DNA of 64,000 nucleotides from assembly GCF_900143535.1 (NCBI RefSeq), contig NZ_FRFA01000008.1:1-64000 (forward strand). The letters run 5' to 3'. The notes beneath the pieces are model-generated. The model did not search any database, had not been told where the DNA came from, and worked only from the letters and a program-made list of their open reading frames with translations. The translations under genes and the position numbers were made by a program. Position 1 is the stretch's first letter. Every line of letters begins with the position of its first letter. Positions 43,342-52,186 of this stretch are shown in pieces. The DNA is from Tateyamaria sp. Alg231-49 (GTDB taxonomy: Bacteria > Pseudomonadota > Alphaproteobacteria > Rhodobacterales > Rhodobacteraceae).

Positions 43342-44444
43342 TGGCCGTCCTATCCCCATCGCGCCGCCTGCGCCGCACTCCGTTTTCTGACGGCGTCGAA
43401 GCCGCCGGTGTCAAAGCCTACACCGTTTACAATCGCATGCTCTTGCCCTCGGTTTTTGAGAGCGTCGAGGCCGACTATCGTCACCTGAAAGATCACGTGC
43501 AGGTCTGGGATGTGGCTGTCGAGCGCCAAGTCGAGTTGCGCGGCCCGGATGCGGGTCGCCTGATGCAGATGCTAACTCCGCGCGATCTGCGCCGCATGTT
43601 GCCGGGCCAGTGCTACTATGTGCCCATCGTGGATGAGACGGGGGGCATGCTGAACGATCCGGTTGCCGTCAAACTCAGTGAAGACCGCTGGTGGATATCA
43701 ATTGCGGATTCTGACCTGTTGCTCTGGGTCAAGGGGATCGCCAATGGCTATCGCCTCGACGTGCTTGTGGACGAACCCGATATCTCTCCGCTCGCTATTC
43801 AGGGGCCCAAGGCCGACGATTTGATGGCGCGCGTCTTTGGGGACCGCATCCGCGACATCCGGTTCTTCAAGTTCGACATGTTCCAGTTCATGGACAAAGA
43901 CCTCGCCATCGCGCGCTCTGGTTACTCCAAACAGGGCGGGTTCGAGATTTACGTAGATGGTGCCGAGATAGGCATGCCGCTGTGGAATGCCCTGTTTGAC
44001 GCGGGCGAAGACCTGAACGTGCGCGCTGGGTGCCCCAACGGGATCGAGCGCATCGAGGCGGGCCTTTTGTCTTATGGCAACGACATGACTGACGACAACA
44101 CGCCACATGAATGTGGGTTGGGCCGGTTTTGCGACACCCAGACGGCCATTGGCTGTATTGGGCGCGATGCGCTGCTGCGCGTGACCAAGGAAGGTCCGGT
44201 ACAGGAAATCCGGCCAATCTCGATCGACGGAGACGCTGTTGGTCCATGCGATCGTCCCTGGCCCATCTTTGCCGGTGGCCGCCGGGTGGGGCAGGTGACA
44301 AGTGCCGCCTGGTCGCCGGATTTCAGCACAAATGTGTCTATCGGCATGGTCCGCATGACCCACTGGGATCCCGGCGCCCCGTTGGAAGTTGAAACCCCGG
44401 ATGGTATGCGCCCCGCGATGGTTCAGGAGTCATTCTGGTTGTGA
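43341..44444 (+). CDS. dmdA: DMSP demethylase DmdA (GcvT fold)
   Basis: A 367-residue member of the aminomethyltransferase (GcvT) fold. DmdA moves a methyl group of DMSP to tetrahydrofolate, giving methylmercaptopropionate. It begins with the DmdA-like SRRLRRTPFSDGVEAAG and AYTVYNRMLLP, has VWDVAVERQVELRGPDA and SPLAIQGPKADDLM, and the folate-side block SGYSKQGGFEIYVDG. Placement directly before acuI matches the order in Ruegeria. A different GcvT paralogue is possible but less likely. Its ATG overlaps the DinB stop by one base. Confidence 0.82.
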   Translation: MAVLSPSRRLRRTPFSDGVEAAGVKAYTVYNRMLLPSVFESVEADYRHLKDHVQVWDVAVERQVELRGPDAGRLMQMLTPRDLRRMLPGQCYYVPIVDETGGMLNDPVAVKLSEDRWWISIADSDLLLWVKGIANGYRLDVLVDEPDISPLAIQGPKADDLMARVFGDRIRDIRFFKFDMFQFMDKDLAIARSGYSKQGGFEIYVDGAEIGMPLWNALFDAGEDLNVRAGCPNGIERIEAGLLSYGNDMTDDNTPHECGLGRFCDTQTAIGCIGRDALLRVTKEGPVQEIRPISIDGDAVGPCDRPWPIFAGGRRVGQVTSAAWSPDFSTNVSIGMVRMTHWDPGAPLEVETPDGMRPAMVQESFWL

Positions 44445-44449
44445 TCTGC

Positions 44450-44520
44450 GGGATTGGGGCGTTGCCCCAAACCCCATGGTATTTTTAGTCAAAAGAAGCT
44501 CGGACCGCAGGTCCGCACGC
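44450..44520. repeat. REP-like intergenic element between dmdA and acuI
   Basis: Two perfect small hairpins, TTGGGGC-GTT-GCCCCAA (44454-44470) and CGGACC-GCA-GGTCCG (44501-44515), flank the stretch CCCCATGGTATTTTTAGTC. This pattern is like the short dispersed intergenic elements common in Rhodobacteraceae genomes. It may act as an mRNA stabiliser or partial terminator between the genes. No second copy was noticed in the window. Confidence 0.5.
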
Positions 44521-44534
44521 ACATGGAGAACGAT

Positions 44535-45521
44535 ATGTTTAATGCACTGGTGGTGAACAAGGACGAAGAAAGCGGAAAGACATCCGCTTCGGTCGCGCAG
44601 TTGGGTCTGGATGATCTGCCCGCCGGTGAGGTGACAGTTTCGGTCGAGTACTCCACCGTCAACTACAAGGACGGGCTGTGCATCGGCCCCGGTGGCGGTC
44701 TGGTGCGCAAGTATCCGCATGTGCCGGGCATCGACTTTGCCGGCACCGTGGAGGCTTCCGACGACGACCGCTATGCCCCCGGTGACAAGGTTGTGCTGAC
44801 CGGTTGGCGTGTGGGTGAGGCCCATTGGGGTGGATATTCACAAAAGGCGCGGGTCAAGGCCGATTGGTTGGTTCCACTGCCAAGTGGTTTGGACACACGG
44901 CAAGCCATGGCAGTGGGCACGGCCGGGTTCACGGCCATGCTGGCGGTCATGGCGTTGGAAGATCACGGGATCAAGGCGGGCCCTGTTTTGGTCACAGGTG
45001 CGGCTGGTGGTGTCGGATCGGTCGCAACAGCGATCCTTGCCAACCTCGGCTACAAAGTGGCTGGTGTGACGGGACGTCCGGAGACGGCGGATTATCTGAC
45101 CTCGCTCGGCGCCACGCAGATCGTGGCCCGCGAAGAGATCAACGAGACCGTCAAGCGTCCGCTGGAAGGCGAGACGTGGGGTGGATGCGTCGACGCCGTC
45201 GGCGGCGCAATGCTGGCCCGTGTCTTGGGACAGATGGAATATAGCGCAAGCGTCGCAGCGGTTGGCCTTGCAGGTGGCGCGGGGCTGCCTGCGACAGTCA
45301 TTCCGTTCCTGCTGCGCGGTGTGAACTTGCTTGGGATCGACTCGGTGATGCAACCCTACGACAACCGGGTGCGGGCATGGGAGCGTGTCGCCACGGATCT
45401 GCCGATGGACAAACTTGAGGCGATGATCCAGCCCGCTACACTATCGGACTTGCCGCAACTGGGTTCCGACATCCTAAAGGGACAGGTCAAGGGCCGCGTG
45501 GTCGTCGACGTTAACGCCTGA
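44535..45521 (+). CDS. acuI: Acryloyl-CoA reductase AcuI
   Basis: A 328-residue medium-chain reductase (zinc-free MDR type) that reduces acryloyl-CoA to propionyl-CoA with NADPH, protecting the cell from acrylate made from DMSP. It has the nucleotide-binding GAAGGVGSVA, the front block YSTVNYKDGLCIGPGG, and LLGIDSVMQPY near the end. Length is standard. ATG 44535 is chosen; GGAG lies six bases ahead. It follows dmdA by 90 bases across the hairpin element. Confidence 0.9.
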   Translation: MFNALVVNKDEESGKTSASVAQLGLDDLPAGEVTVSVEYSTVNYKDGLCIGPGGGLVRKYPHVPGIDFAGTVEASDDDRYAPGDKVVLTGWRVGEAHWGGYSQKARVKADWLVPLPSGLDTRQAMAVGTAGFTAMLAVMALEDHGIKAGPVLVTGAAGGVGSVATAILANLGYKVAGVTGRPETADYLTSLGATQIVAREEINETVKRPLEGETWGGCVDAVGGAMLARVLGQMEYSASVAAVGLAGGAGLPATVIPFLLRGVNLLGIDSVMQPYDNRVRAWERVATDLPMDKLEAMIQPATLSDLPQLGSDILKGQVKGRVVVDVNA

Positions 45522-45573
45522 TCCCGCGTGGCCCTGCTGCGCTACGTGCGTCGGGCAGGGCCGTTCCGGAGTG

Positions 45574-47187
45574 TCAAAGCAGATTGGCTTCGAGTGCGTC
45601 AATCTCGGACCCGATATAGTCGTGGGTGTCGGCGAGGCCGCCGATCGTCGTCAGCACCACATCAAGTGCTGCACTGGCTGTTGAGATGCCGACAGTCAGG
45701 TTGGCTGCGGTTGACACGAAATTCGCAACAAAGGCCATGACTTTTTCGATCTGCTCCATGGTCATCGCGGTGCCTTTGTTCAAAAGCGCAATGGTCTGTT
45801 CCAGCTTTCCGACCCGTGTGCCCATATCCTGATAACGCTTGTTGCCATCGGCGATCTTGTCGAGCAGTTGGGTCACCACCTGTCCGGCGCTGTCACTGTT
45901 TGCGATCAACTTGTCGACCTCGGCCAGAATAGTGCGCTTGTCGCCTGCATTGATCACTGAATTCTGCTGCACCGCTTTTTTGTAGGTGATAACACTGGCG
46001 ATTTCCTTGGTGTTGACTGCGATCAGGGTGTTGGCCTGTTTCATCAACTCATCCAGCTTGCGTTCGGCAAGCGCAAGGCGTGGCTTGAACACATCAATGA
46101 CGTCCTTCACGGACGAGAATGTCTTGGCCAGCCCGCCACCTGAAATCGCATTCAACGTGACAAGGGTGCCTTCGCGGGCATGTTCTCGGATTGTGGGTTC
46201 GTGGTCGTTATAGGTGTCCGCCAGCCGTTTGATCGCGCCTTCCATGCTTTTGAGGACTTTTTCGAGGTCCCGGTAATACTGCTTCCAGACGGTGACCAGT
46301 GCTGCGGTGGCGCGCAGGGCCGCAATCGTTCCGGCCACTGCGCCCGCCACGTTGCCCGACGCGATGGAGGTGCCGGTTCCGACCACAGCGGCTGCGCCGC
46401 CGATCACGGGAACGGCAATCGCGCGAAACTTTTTCTTCTTGAACCCTTTGGTGACTTCGTAGCGGTTGATGAACTTGTCCCACGCGACCTCTACGACCTT
46501 TTCCGCCTTGGCTCCAAAGGCGACGACGAACTGGTTGAGGTCGACCGTCAATTCTGGATTTTCCTGCGCGGTGGTGATGCGCTTTCGCATGTTGGTCAGT
46601 TCTGCATCAAACAGCGTGTTGGCCGCGTCGGTCATCCGGGCGGCAAAGGCCTCGGCGTTATGTGTCTTGAGTGCGCTGATGAAGAATTTCGGCAATTTGA
46701 GTTCAACCGGAGTCGCAAGGCCGTTATATTGCCCCACAATCTGTTCATTGACACCGGCTGATATCAGCGACGTTGCAAATGACTTGCTCCAGAGGGTGAC
46801 CAACGTGTCGTCAAGGTTTTCCGCCTCCTCTGCGTCATCCTCGACAGCCTCGTTGTCATCAAGGCCGTCTTGCGGGGCTGCGGATGACTTGATCACAGAA
46901 GGCGCAACCGTCAACTTCGAGAAATAGGGTTTGAGGGCCGCGTCCTTGAAGCTGGACGTGATCTTGTCACAGCTAAACGTACAGGTTTTTCCATCTTCCG
47001 AGATAGACACAGAGCCGAAGGCCGTCAGCTTGCCCTTTTTTTCGGCCTTGCCTTTCAGGGCGGCGCCCTTTTTCTTTTTGTCGGCGATAATCCCGACCGG
47101 TGAGCCGGACCCATCATAAGCCGCAAAGCCATAAGACGCGCCGGCGTTTTTCTTGAGGGTCTGCACAATGCTTTCAAACGAGTCCAT
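45574..47187 (-). CDS. 537-residue helical protein with hydrophobic hairpin, unknown
   Basis: No family recognised. Residues 1-100 are a small mixed domain with a Lys-rich segment (ADKKKKGAALKGKAEKKGK). Residues 105-128 are acidic and flexible. Residues 130-250 are helical. Residues 255-300 are a Gly/Ala-rich hydrophobic stretch (VPVIGGAAAVVGTGTSIASG onward) able to form a membrane hairpin. Residues 300-470 are long amphipathic helices with coiled-coil spacing, and 483-517 are again hydrophobic. There is no signal peptide. The layout recalls alpha-helical pore-forming proteins, but that is only a shape comparison. It is single, between acuI and the HIT gene. Confidence 0.8.
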   Translation of the reverse strand: MDSFESIVQTLKKNAGASYGFAAYDGSGSPVGIIADKKKKGAALKGKAEKKGKLTAFGSVSISEDGKTCTFSCDKITSSFKDAALKPYFSKLTVAPSVIKSSAAPQDGLDDNEAVEDDAEEAENLDDTLVTLWSKSFATSLISAGVNEQIVGQYNGLATPVELKLPKFFISALKTHNAEAFAARMTDAANTLFDAELTNMRKRITTAQENPELTVDLNQFVVAFGAKAEKVVEVAWDKFINRYEVTKGFKKKKFRAIAVPVIGGAAAVVGTGTSIASGNVAGAVAGTIAALRATAALVTVWKQYYRDLEKVLKSMEGAIKRLADTYNDHEPTIREHAREGTLVTLNAISGGGLAKTFSSVKDVIDVFKPRLALAERKLDELMKQANTLIAVNTKEIASVITYKKAVQQNSVINAGDKRTILAEVDKLIANSDSAGQVVTQLLDKIADGNKRYQDMGTRVGKLEQTIALLNKGTAMTMEQIEKVMAFVANFVSTAANLTVGISTASAALDVVLTTIGGLADTHDYIGSEIDALEANLL

Positions 47188-47336
47188 AAATACTCCTACC
47201 TAAATGAATGGCGCCAACTTGGCGTGTTCCGGCATATTTGCAAGGGGTTTGTGATCGACCCATCGATGCGATGTGTTGCGCGTGCGTGATGTGGCGCGTT
47301 AAGAGCATGGCAATGCGACTGGAACAGGAGCCCGCC

Positions 47337-47753
47337 ATGACCGCCTATGACGACCAGAACATTTTTGCCAAAATCCTGCGTGGCGAAATCCCGTCTTTCA
47401 AAGTTTACGAGGATGATGACACGATGTGCTTCATGGACATCATGCCGCGCACCGACGGACACTGCCTTGTGATCCCCAAGACGCCGTGTCGCAATGTGCT
47501 GGATGCGAGTGACGCACAACTGGCCGCCGTCATGGCGACAGTTAAAAAGGTGTCCAATGCCGCCAAGGCTGCATTTGACGCGGAAGGGATCTCCTTGCAG
47601 CAGTTCAATGAAGCCGCAGGTGGGCAAGAGGTGTTCCACCTGCATTTCCACATCCATCCGCGCCATTCAGGCGTGCCGATGCGCCCCGCCGGACAAATGG
47701 GCGATATGGATGCGATCAAGGGCCACGCTGAACGGATCAGCGCTCAGTTGTGA
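47337..47753 (+). CDS. HIT-family nucleotide hydrolase
   Basis: A 138-residue histidine-triad protein with the active motif HLHFHIHPR and the N-terminal FAKILRGEIPSFKVYEDD. Such enzymes hydrolyse AMP-linked phosphoramidates. ATG 47337 is chosen because AGGAG ends six bases before it; earlier in-frame starts lack coding character. Divergent from the 537-residue gene. Confidence 0.93.
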   Translation: MTAYDDQNIFAKILRGEIPSFKVYEDDDTMCFMDIMPRTDGHCLVIPKTPCRNVLDASDAQLAAVMATVKKVSNAAKAAFDAEGISLQQFNEAAGGQEVFHLHFHIHPRHSGVPMRPAGQMGDMDAIKGHAERISAQL

Positions 47754-48308
47754 AGACATGAACAGGGCGCCTCTGGGGCGTCCAATCAGTGTCTTGGGCG
47801 TGTTGTCATGACGCGGTAGGTTCATCTTTATTGACGCCCAATGGGCATGACAGCAATCGTTGAACACCGCCTTGGTCAGCCAGACCATGGTCGACACCAC
47901 TCCGATCGGGCAGGGCGCCGATGATCTTTGCGCCCTGCAAAAATGTCGGCGGGGCGATGAATGGCCGTCGAACATTTAACACCACCATCATTCCACAGTA
48001 TCGTTAGCGTACATCAGGCTGTGCATCACCGACGCGCGACACATTTGTTTTGTTGACGCATTCACTCAGATTTGTCACGAAACGACACTTGCAGATCGAA
48101 GGATGAAGATTTCCCAGTCCATGGTCTTCGGAGCAAGAAATTCGGATGAAGACCCAAAAACTGAAGATTTTGGACCAATTTTCAGTATCGGTCGAAAAAC
48201 GCCGATTTGGAGCCTGTAGCGACCCGTTTGGAACGCATTAACGTTTCGCGAATTCCGAGTGCCGTGATGTACTGCCGTCATAGAATTGACATACAGGGAG
48301 AGAGAAAC
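47754..48308. other. Gap of 555 bases ahead of the BCCT gene
   Basis: No supported gene. Minus-strand frames at 47667-47975 and 47806-47991 lack any familiar pattern. The final 250 bases are AT-richer and probably hold the BCCT promoter and a long leader; the region near 48050-48075 has TTGACG, but no clear -10 at the right distance. GGGAG at 48296-48300 is the ribosome site. Confidence 0.4.
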
Positions 48309-50003
48309 ATGGCAATTAAGCCTCCGCTAACGGAGCTACCGATCAAAACCGCGGATGTCGGATTTTATCGTGGCTTTAGCGTAAACGTTACAGTCATCAG
48401 TAAAATCATCATCAGCATCCTCGTGGTGTGGTGCATCTTTTGGCCCACTCAATCGGGCAAGGTGCTGGGTGGGTTGAACAGTGTGATCCTGTCGAACTTT
48501 GCCGCATGGTACATCTGGGTCGTCGCCTGCTTTATCATCGTGTGCTTTGGCCTTGCGCTATGGCCAGCGGCGGGCAAGCTCAATCTGGGCCAACCGGGAG
48601 AGGGGCCTGAATTTTCGAATTTCTCATGGTTTTCGATGATGTTTGGCGCTGGGATCGGTGTCGGCATGCTGACATGGGCCGTGGCTGAACCGGTTGCGCA
48701 CTTTGGGTCAAACCCTGAAACCATCCAAGGCATCACGACAGGGGGTGCTGCGGACAACGTGCGCATGGCCTACAAGTGGTCCTTCCTGCATTGGGGTCTG
48801 GGGGCTTGGGCGTGCTACGCCGTTGCGGGGCTGTCCTTGGCCTTCTTCAGCTACCGTCGCGGCCTGCCGCTGACCATCCGGTCGGCGATGACGCCTCTGT
48901 TCGGCAAATCATTATCGGGCGTTCTGGGTCACATCATCGATATCGTTGCCGTTGTTGCGACCATCCTAGGGGTGGCGCAAACGCTGGGTTTTGGCGTGGA
49001 TCAGTTCGTCGCGGGTCTGACACGGATCGGCATTGGCGGTCTTGTGGACGCTGAAAACAACGCCAACATGACCGGCATTATTGTGGCTTTGGTGGTCATC
49101 ATGGGGGCCTCGACCATTTCGGCTCTGTCTGGTGTGGGCAAAGGCATCAAGTGGCTGTCCAACATCAACATGGTGTTGTCCATTGTTCTGCTTGGCTTCT
49201 TTATCATCTTCGGCGCAACTTTCTTTGGTGCGACGGCGTTTGTTGTGGGCATTTGGGATTACCTGATCGCTCTGCCACAGATGAGCTTTAACGTCTGGTC
49301 TTCGGACGGGGTTGAAGGGTCTGAGTCCTTCCTGCTGACACAATGGCAAGGTTGGTGGCCTGTGTTCTACTGGGCATGGTGGATCGCATTCGCACCGTTC
49401 GTGGGCCTGTTCCTTGCGCGCATCTCGCGCGGTCGGACCATCCGGGAATTTGTGCTGGGCGCGATGATCGTGCCATCGATCATGTGCTTTGTCTGGTTCG
49501 CATGGGCCGGTGGCACAGCGATCGACCTGGAACTCAACGGTGGCGCCAACGGCGTGATCTTTGATGCGGGCAATGGCGACAAGATCTTTGCCATGACCGA
49601 GTTCATGCTGGCACCAATCGCGCAGGCTCTGGCGTGGGGGATGGCGATGCTGATTGTGATCCTGCTGATGACCTTCCTTGTGACTTCGGCGGACTCGGCT
49701 GTTCTGATCGTGAACACGATCAATGCAGCTGGCGACGAAGGACCAAAGGCGCGCCCACATATCCTGTTCTGGGGCGCCGCACTGGGTCTGGTTGTGGCCG
49801 GCTTGCTGATCTCGGGGGGCACGAGTGCCATTCAGACAGCAATGGTTATCGGGGCGCTGCCGTTCTCGGTGGTGATGGTCTTGATGTGCATCTCGCTGAT
49901 CAAGGCGGTGTTCAACGACAGTCGCCGCGAAGCGGCTGGCGTACCTTCGGTCCACTCTGAGATTGAAGGGGCAACCGGCAACGGGCTGTCCCCGGCAGAG
50001 TAA
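48309..50003 (+). CDS. BCCT-family transporter (betaine/choline/DMSP type)
   Basis: A 564-residue transporter with twelve membrane segments. It has the substrate-box tryptophans in GMLTWAVAEPVAHFG, the FLHWGLGAWACYA block, and the family signature WWIAFAPFVGLFLARISRGRTIREF. It imports quaternary amines such as glycine betaine, choline, carnitine or DMSP by ion coupling. The exact substrate is not readable. A terminator follows. ATG 48309 is chosen from the GGGAG site and the homologous start. Confidence 0.92.
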   Translation: MAIKPPLTELPIKTADVGFYRGFSVNVTVISKIIISILVVWCIFWPTQSGKVLGGLNSVILSNFAAWYIWVVACFIIVCFGLALWPAAGKLNLGQPGEGPEFSNFSWFSMMFGAGIGVGMLTWAVAEPVAHFGSNPETIQGITTGGAADNVRMAYKWSFLHWGLGAWACYAVAGLSLAFFSYRRGLPLTIRSAMTPLFGKSLSGVLGHIIDIVAVVATILGVAQTLGFGVDQFVAGLTRIGIGGLVDAENNANMTGIIVALVVIMGASTISALSGVGKGIKWLSNINMVLSIVLLGFFIIFGATFFGATAFVVGIWDYLIALPQMSFNVWSSDGVEGSESFLLTQWQGWWPVFYWAWWIAFAPFVGLFLARISRGRTIREFVLGAMIVPSIMCFVWFAWAGGTAIDLELNGGANGVIFDAGNGDKIFAMTEFMLAPIAQALAWGMAMLIVILLMTFLVTSADSAVLIVNTINAAGDEGPKARPHILFWGAALGLVVAGLLISGGTSAIQTAMVIGALPFSVVMVLMCISLIKAVFNDSRREAAGVPSVHSEIEGATGNGLSPAE

Positions 50004-50036
50004 CACCAAACCGCGCCCTCACGGCGTAAGTAAAAG

Positions 50037-50072
50037 AAAAGGGTCCCGACCGTCGCGGTTGGGGCCCTTTTT
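50037..50072 (+). terminator. Intrinsic terminator after the BCCT gene
   Basis: A long GC-rich hairpin, AAAAGGG(T)CCC(G)ACC paired with GGTTGGG(G)CCCTTTTT, ends in a T run. It lies 34 bases after the stop. Confidence 0.85.
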
Positions 50073-50351
50073 CGTTCGAAAGACAGGGCTTCAAGGTGAA
50101 TGCAGGTCGGAGGGTGCTGCATGCAAAGGTTGTGTCCCATCGATAGTGTTCAGAATACGGCAGCGTCTGATTTAACACGTAAAACGGGAAGTCCAAACAT
50201 ACCCGCAAACGTAGAAAAATCATCTAATTCATTCAAATTGCTATAAATTTGAACTGCCCCAGAGTTATCGCAATTGGGCCAACATGTAACCCAAGTCCGT
50301 GGCTAGCTTGACCGCAATACAACAGTTCAACCACTGAATGGGAGACGCAAA

Positions 50352-50657
50352 ATGCGCTCACTTATGATCACAGCAAGCCTCTGCATCGCTGCATCGGCGG
50401 CCAACGCCGGTCCAAACTATCTGGACGGCAATTCCAACATGACCCTCAGCAACGGTTGCGTCTACACACCCAGCCCGGCGGGCACAGCAAACACTTGGGC
50501 GCTGATCTATGCCAGCACCGGCCCTGCAGCATCCTGCGCCTTTCAAGTCTATACTCAGCCGACTTTCGTGTCGCGTGCCGAGGCTTCAAGCCTGACTTTC
50601 ACTCGGACCGCCAGCATTGCAGTCGAACCTGAATATCTTGTCGGTGTCTTCCGCTAA
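50352..50657 (+). CDS. Small secreted protein, unknown
   Basis: A 101-residue protein with a signal peptide cut after ANA (about residue 19: SAANA-GP). The mature 80 residues have two cysteines (NGCVYTP, ASCAFQ) and a beta-rich, Thr/Ser-rich pattern. GGGAGACGC precedes the ATG. No family recognised. Monocistronic, with a short terminator after it. Confidence 0.65.
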   Translation: MRSLMITASLCIAASAANAGPNYLDGNSNMTLSNGCVYTPSPAGTANTWALIYASTGPAASCAFQVYTQPTFVSRAEASSLTFTRTASIAVEPEYLVGVFR

Positions 50658-50688
50658 GTCGACGCACTTATGAACCAAGCGCTCCCGT

Positions 50689-50707
50689 CAGGGGGCGCCC
50701 TGGTTTT
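50689..50707 (+). terminator. Short intrinsic terminator
   Basis: A CAGGG/CCCTG stem with a GGCG loop followed by GTTTT, 32 bases after the small secreted-protein gene. Short stem, so moderate confidence. Confidence 0.55.
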
Positions 50708-50883
50708 GGCCCAAGGGGCCATACCACTTTTCCTGCCATTGGTGGCAGGTGCCTCGATCTCGCCCCAACGGCGTTTGATTTATCGACGACGTAACGTTTC
50801 CGCGCACAAGTATGCCCACAACATCTTGCGGATCGCGCGCGTTTCCCTAGTCTCGGCCTATCTCAGGTAAAGGCTGGTGTTTC

Positions 50884-52110
50884 ATGTCACTCGATCTCGA
50901 CTTTGTGCGCGCGCAGTTTCCGGCGTTCGCGGAACCTTCTTTGCAGGGTCAGGCTTTCTTTGAAAATGCCGGGGGCAGCTATGCGTGCTCACAGGTCATC
51001 GACCGACTGTCGCGCTTTTATACCCAACGCAAAGTGCAGCCCTATTCAGATTACCCCGCCTCGCGCCTTGGTGGCCAAGAGATGGACGAAGCCCGCACAC
51101 GGATGTCAGCCATCCTCGGGGTCGAAGGGGATGAGTTAAGCTTTGGTCCATCAACAACCCAAAACACTTACGTCCTTGCGCAGGCGTTCGGACAAATGTT
51201 GCGTCCCGGCGAGGCGATTGTTGTCACCAACCAGGATCACGAGGCCAACACAGGTCCATGGCGTCGTTTGGCCGAGCGTGGCATCGAAGTACGCGAATGG
51301 AAAGTCGACCCTGCCACAGGCCATCTGGATCCGGGCGCGCTCGAGCAATTACTGGACGAGTCGGTACGTCTTGTCTGTTTTCCTCACTGTTCCAACGTGG
51401 CGGGCGAGATCAACCCAGTTACCGAGATCACAGCACTGGCCCATGCCGCCGGTGCGTTTGTTTGTGTTGACGGTGTATCCTATGCCCCGCACGGATTTCC
51501 TGATGTGGGGGCGCTGGGACCGGACATCTATCTGTTTTCCGCTTACAAGACATACGGACCGCATCAGGGCTTGATGGTTATCCGAAAAACGCTTGGCGAA
51601 CTGCTCCCCAATCAGGGCCACCATTTCAACGCTGACAGCCTTTACAAAAGGTTTACCCCCGCAGGCCCTGACCATGCGCAAGTCGCGGCTTGCGCCGGGA
51701 TGGCCGACTATGTCGATGCGCTTTATGCCCATCATGTGCCGGACGGGGCAGGCGACGCGGGCACCCGCGGACAGGTCGTGCACGATTTGATGCGCGCGCG
51801 CGAAGTCACAGCATTGGCCCGCGTTTTGGATGCATTGAAAGAGCGCAACGATCTGCGCGTCCTTGGCCCGACAGATGCAGCGCTGCGTGCACCCACCGTT
51901 GCATTGGATCTAGGCCGCGATCCGGTCGCTGTGGCCGCCCAACTGGCGGATCATGGGATCATGGCAGGGGGCGGGGATTTCTATGCGGGTCGCGCGCTAG
52001 AGGCGATGGGAGTGGACCCGACCAGAGGCGTGTTGCGCCTCAGCTTTACCCATTACACCAATGATCAAGAGGTAGATCAGTTGCTGGGCGCTCTCGAAAC
52101 GGTTTTGTGA
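50884..52110 (+). CDS. Cysteine-desulfurase-like class V aminotransferase homologue
   Basis: A 408-residue PLP enzyme of the class V fold, the VC1184-like group. The PLP Lys is in FSAYKTYGPHQG, the aspartate in FVCVDGVSYAPHG, and the phosphate-binding region in FGPSTTQNTYVLAQAF. The mobile cysteine loop of true desulfurases is not evident near the C-terminus (DHGIMAGGGDFYAGRAL). So the activity, desulfurase or other lyase, is open. It is 76 bases upstream of photolyase, on the same strand. Confidence 0.82.
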   Translation: MSLDLDFVRAQFPAFAEPSLQGQAFFENAGGSYACSQVIDRLSRFYTQRKVQPYSDYPASRLGGQEMDEARTRMSAILGVEGDELSFGPSTTQNTYVLAQAFGQMLRPGEAIVVTNQDHEANTGPWRRLAERGIEVREWKVDPATGHLDPGALEQLLDESVRLVCFPHCSNVAGEINPVTEITALAHAAGAFVCVDGVSYAPHGFPDVGALGPDIYLFSAYKTYGPHQGLMVIRKTLGELLPNQGHHFNADSLYKRFTPAGPDHAQVAACAGMADYVDALYAHHVPDGAGDAGTRGQVVHDLMRAREVTALARVLDALKERNDLRVLGPTDAALRAPTVALDLGRDPVAVAAQLADHGIMAGGGDFYAGRALEAMGVDPTRGVLRLSFTHYTNDQEVDQLLGALETVL

Positions 52111-52132
52111 GGCGACTTTCTGCACCGCTGGT

Positions 52133-52158
52133 TGATCCAGGCCACGACGCGCTACGTA
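52133..52158 (+). promoter_or_regulatory. Candidate ECF (RpoE/ChrR-type) promoter for phrB
   Basis: TGATCC at 52133-52138 is followed by TACGTA at 52153-52158, 28 bases before the photolyase start. With 17 bases between TGATC and CGTA, it resembles the promoters read by the singlet-oxygen sigma factor RpoE of Rhodobacter, which controls photolyase and cfa genes there. Inferred from pattern only. Confidence 0.45.
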
Positions 52159-52186
52159 AGTCCTGTAAACAAAAGGATAACAGGCA

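Noticed and set aside
47667-47991. Minus-strand frames after the HIT gene
   Set aside because: They partly overlap the HIT coding region and have no RBS or familiar motif.
48207-48308. 34-residue N-terminal extension of the BCCT protein
   Set aside because: It has no homology to BCCT N-termini, and the well-spaced GGGAG site supports ATG 48309.
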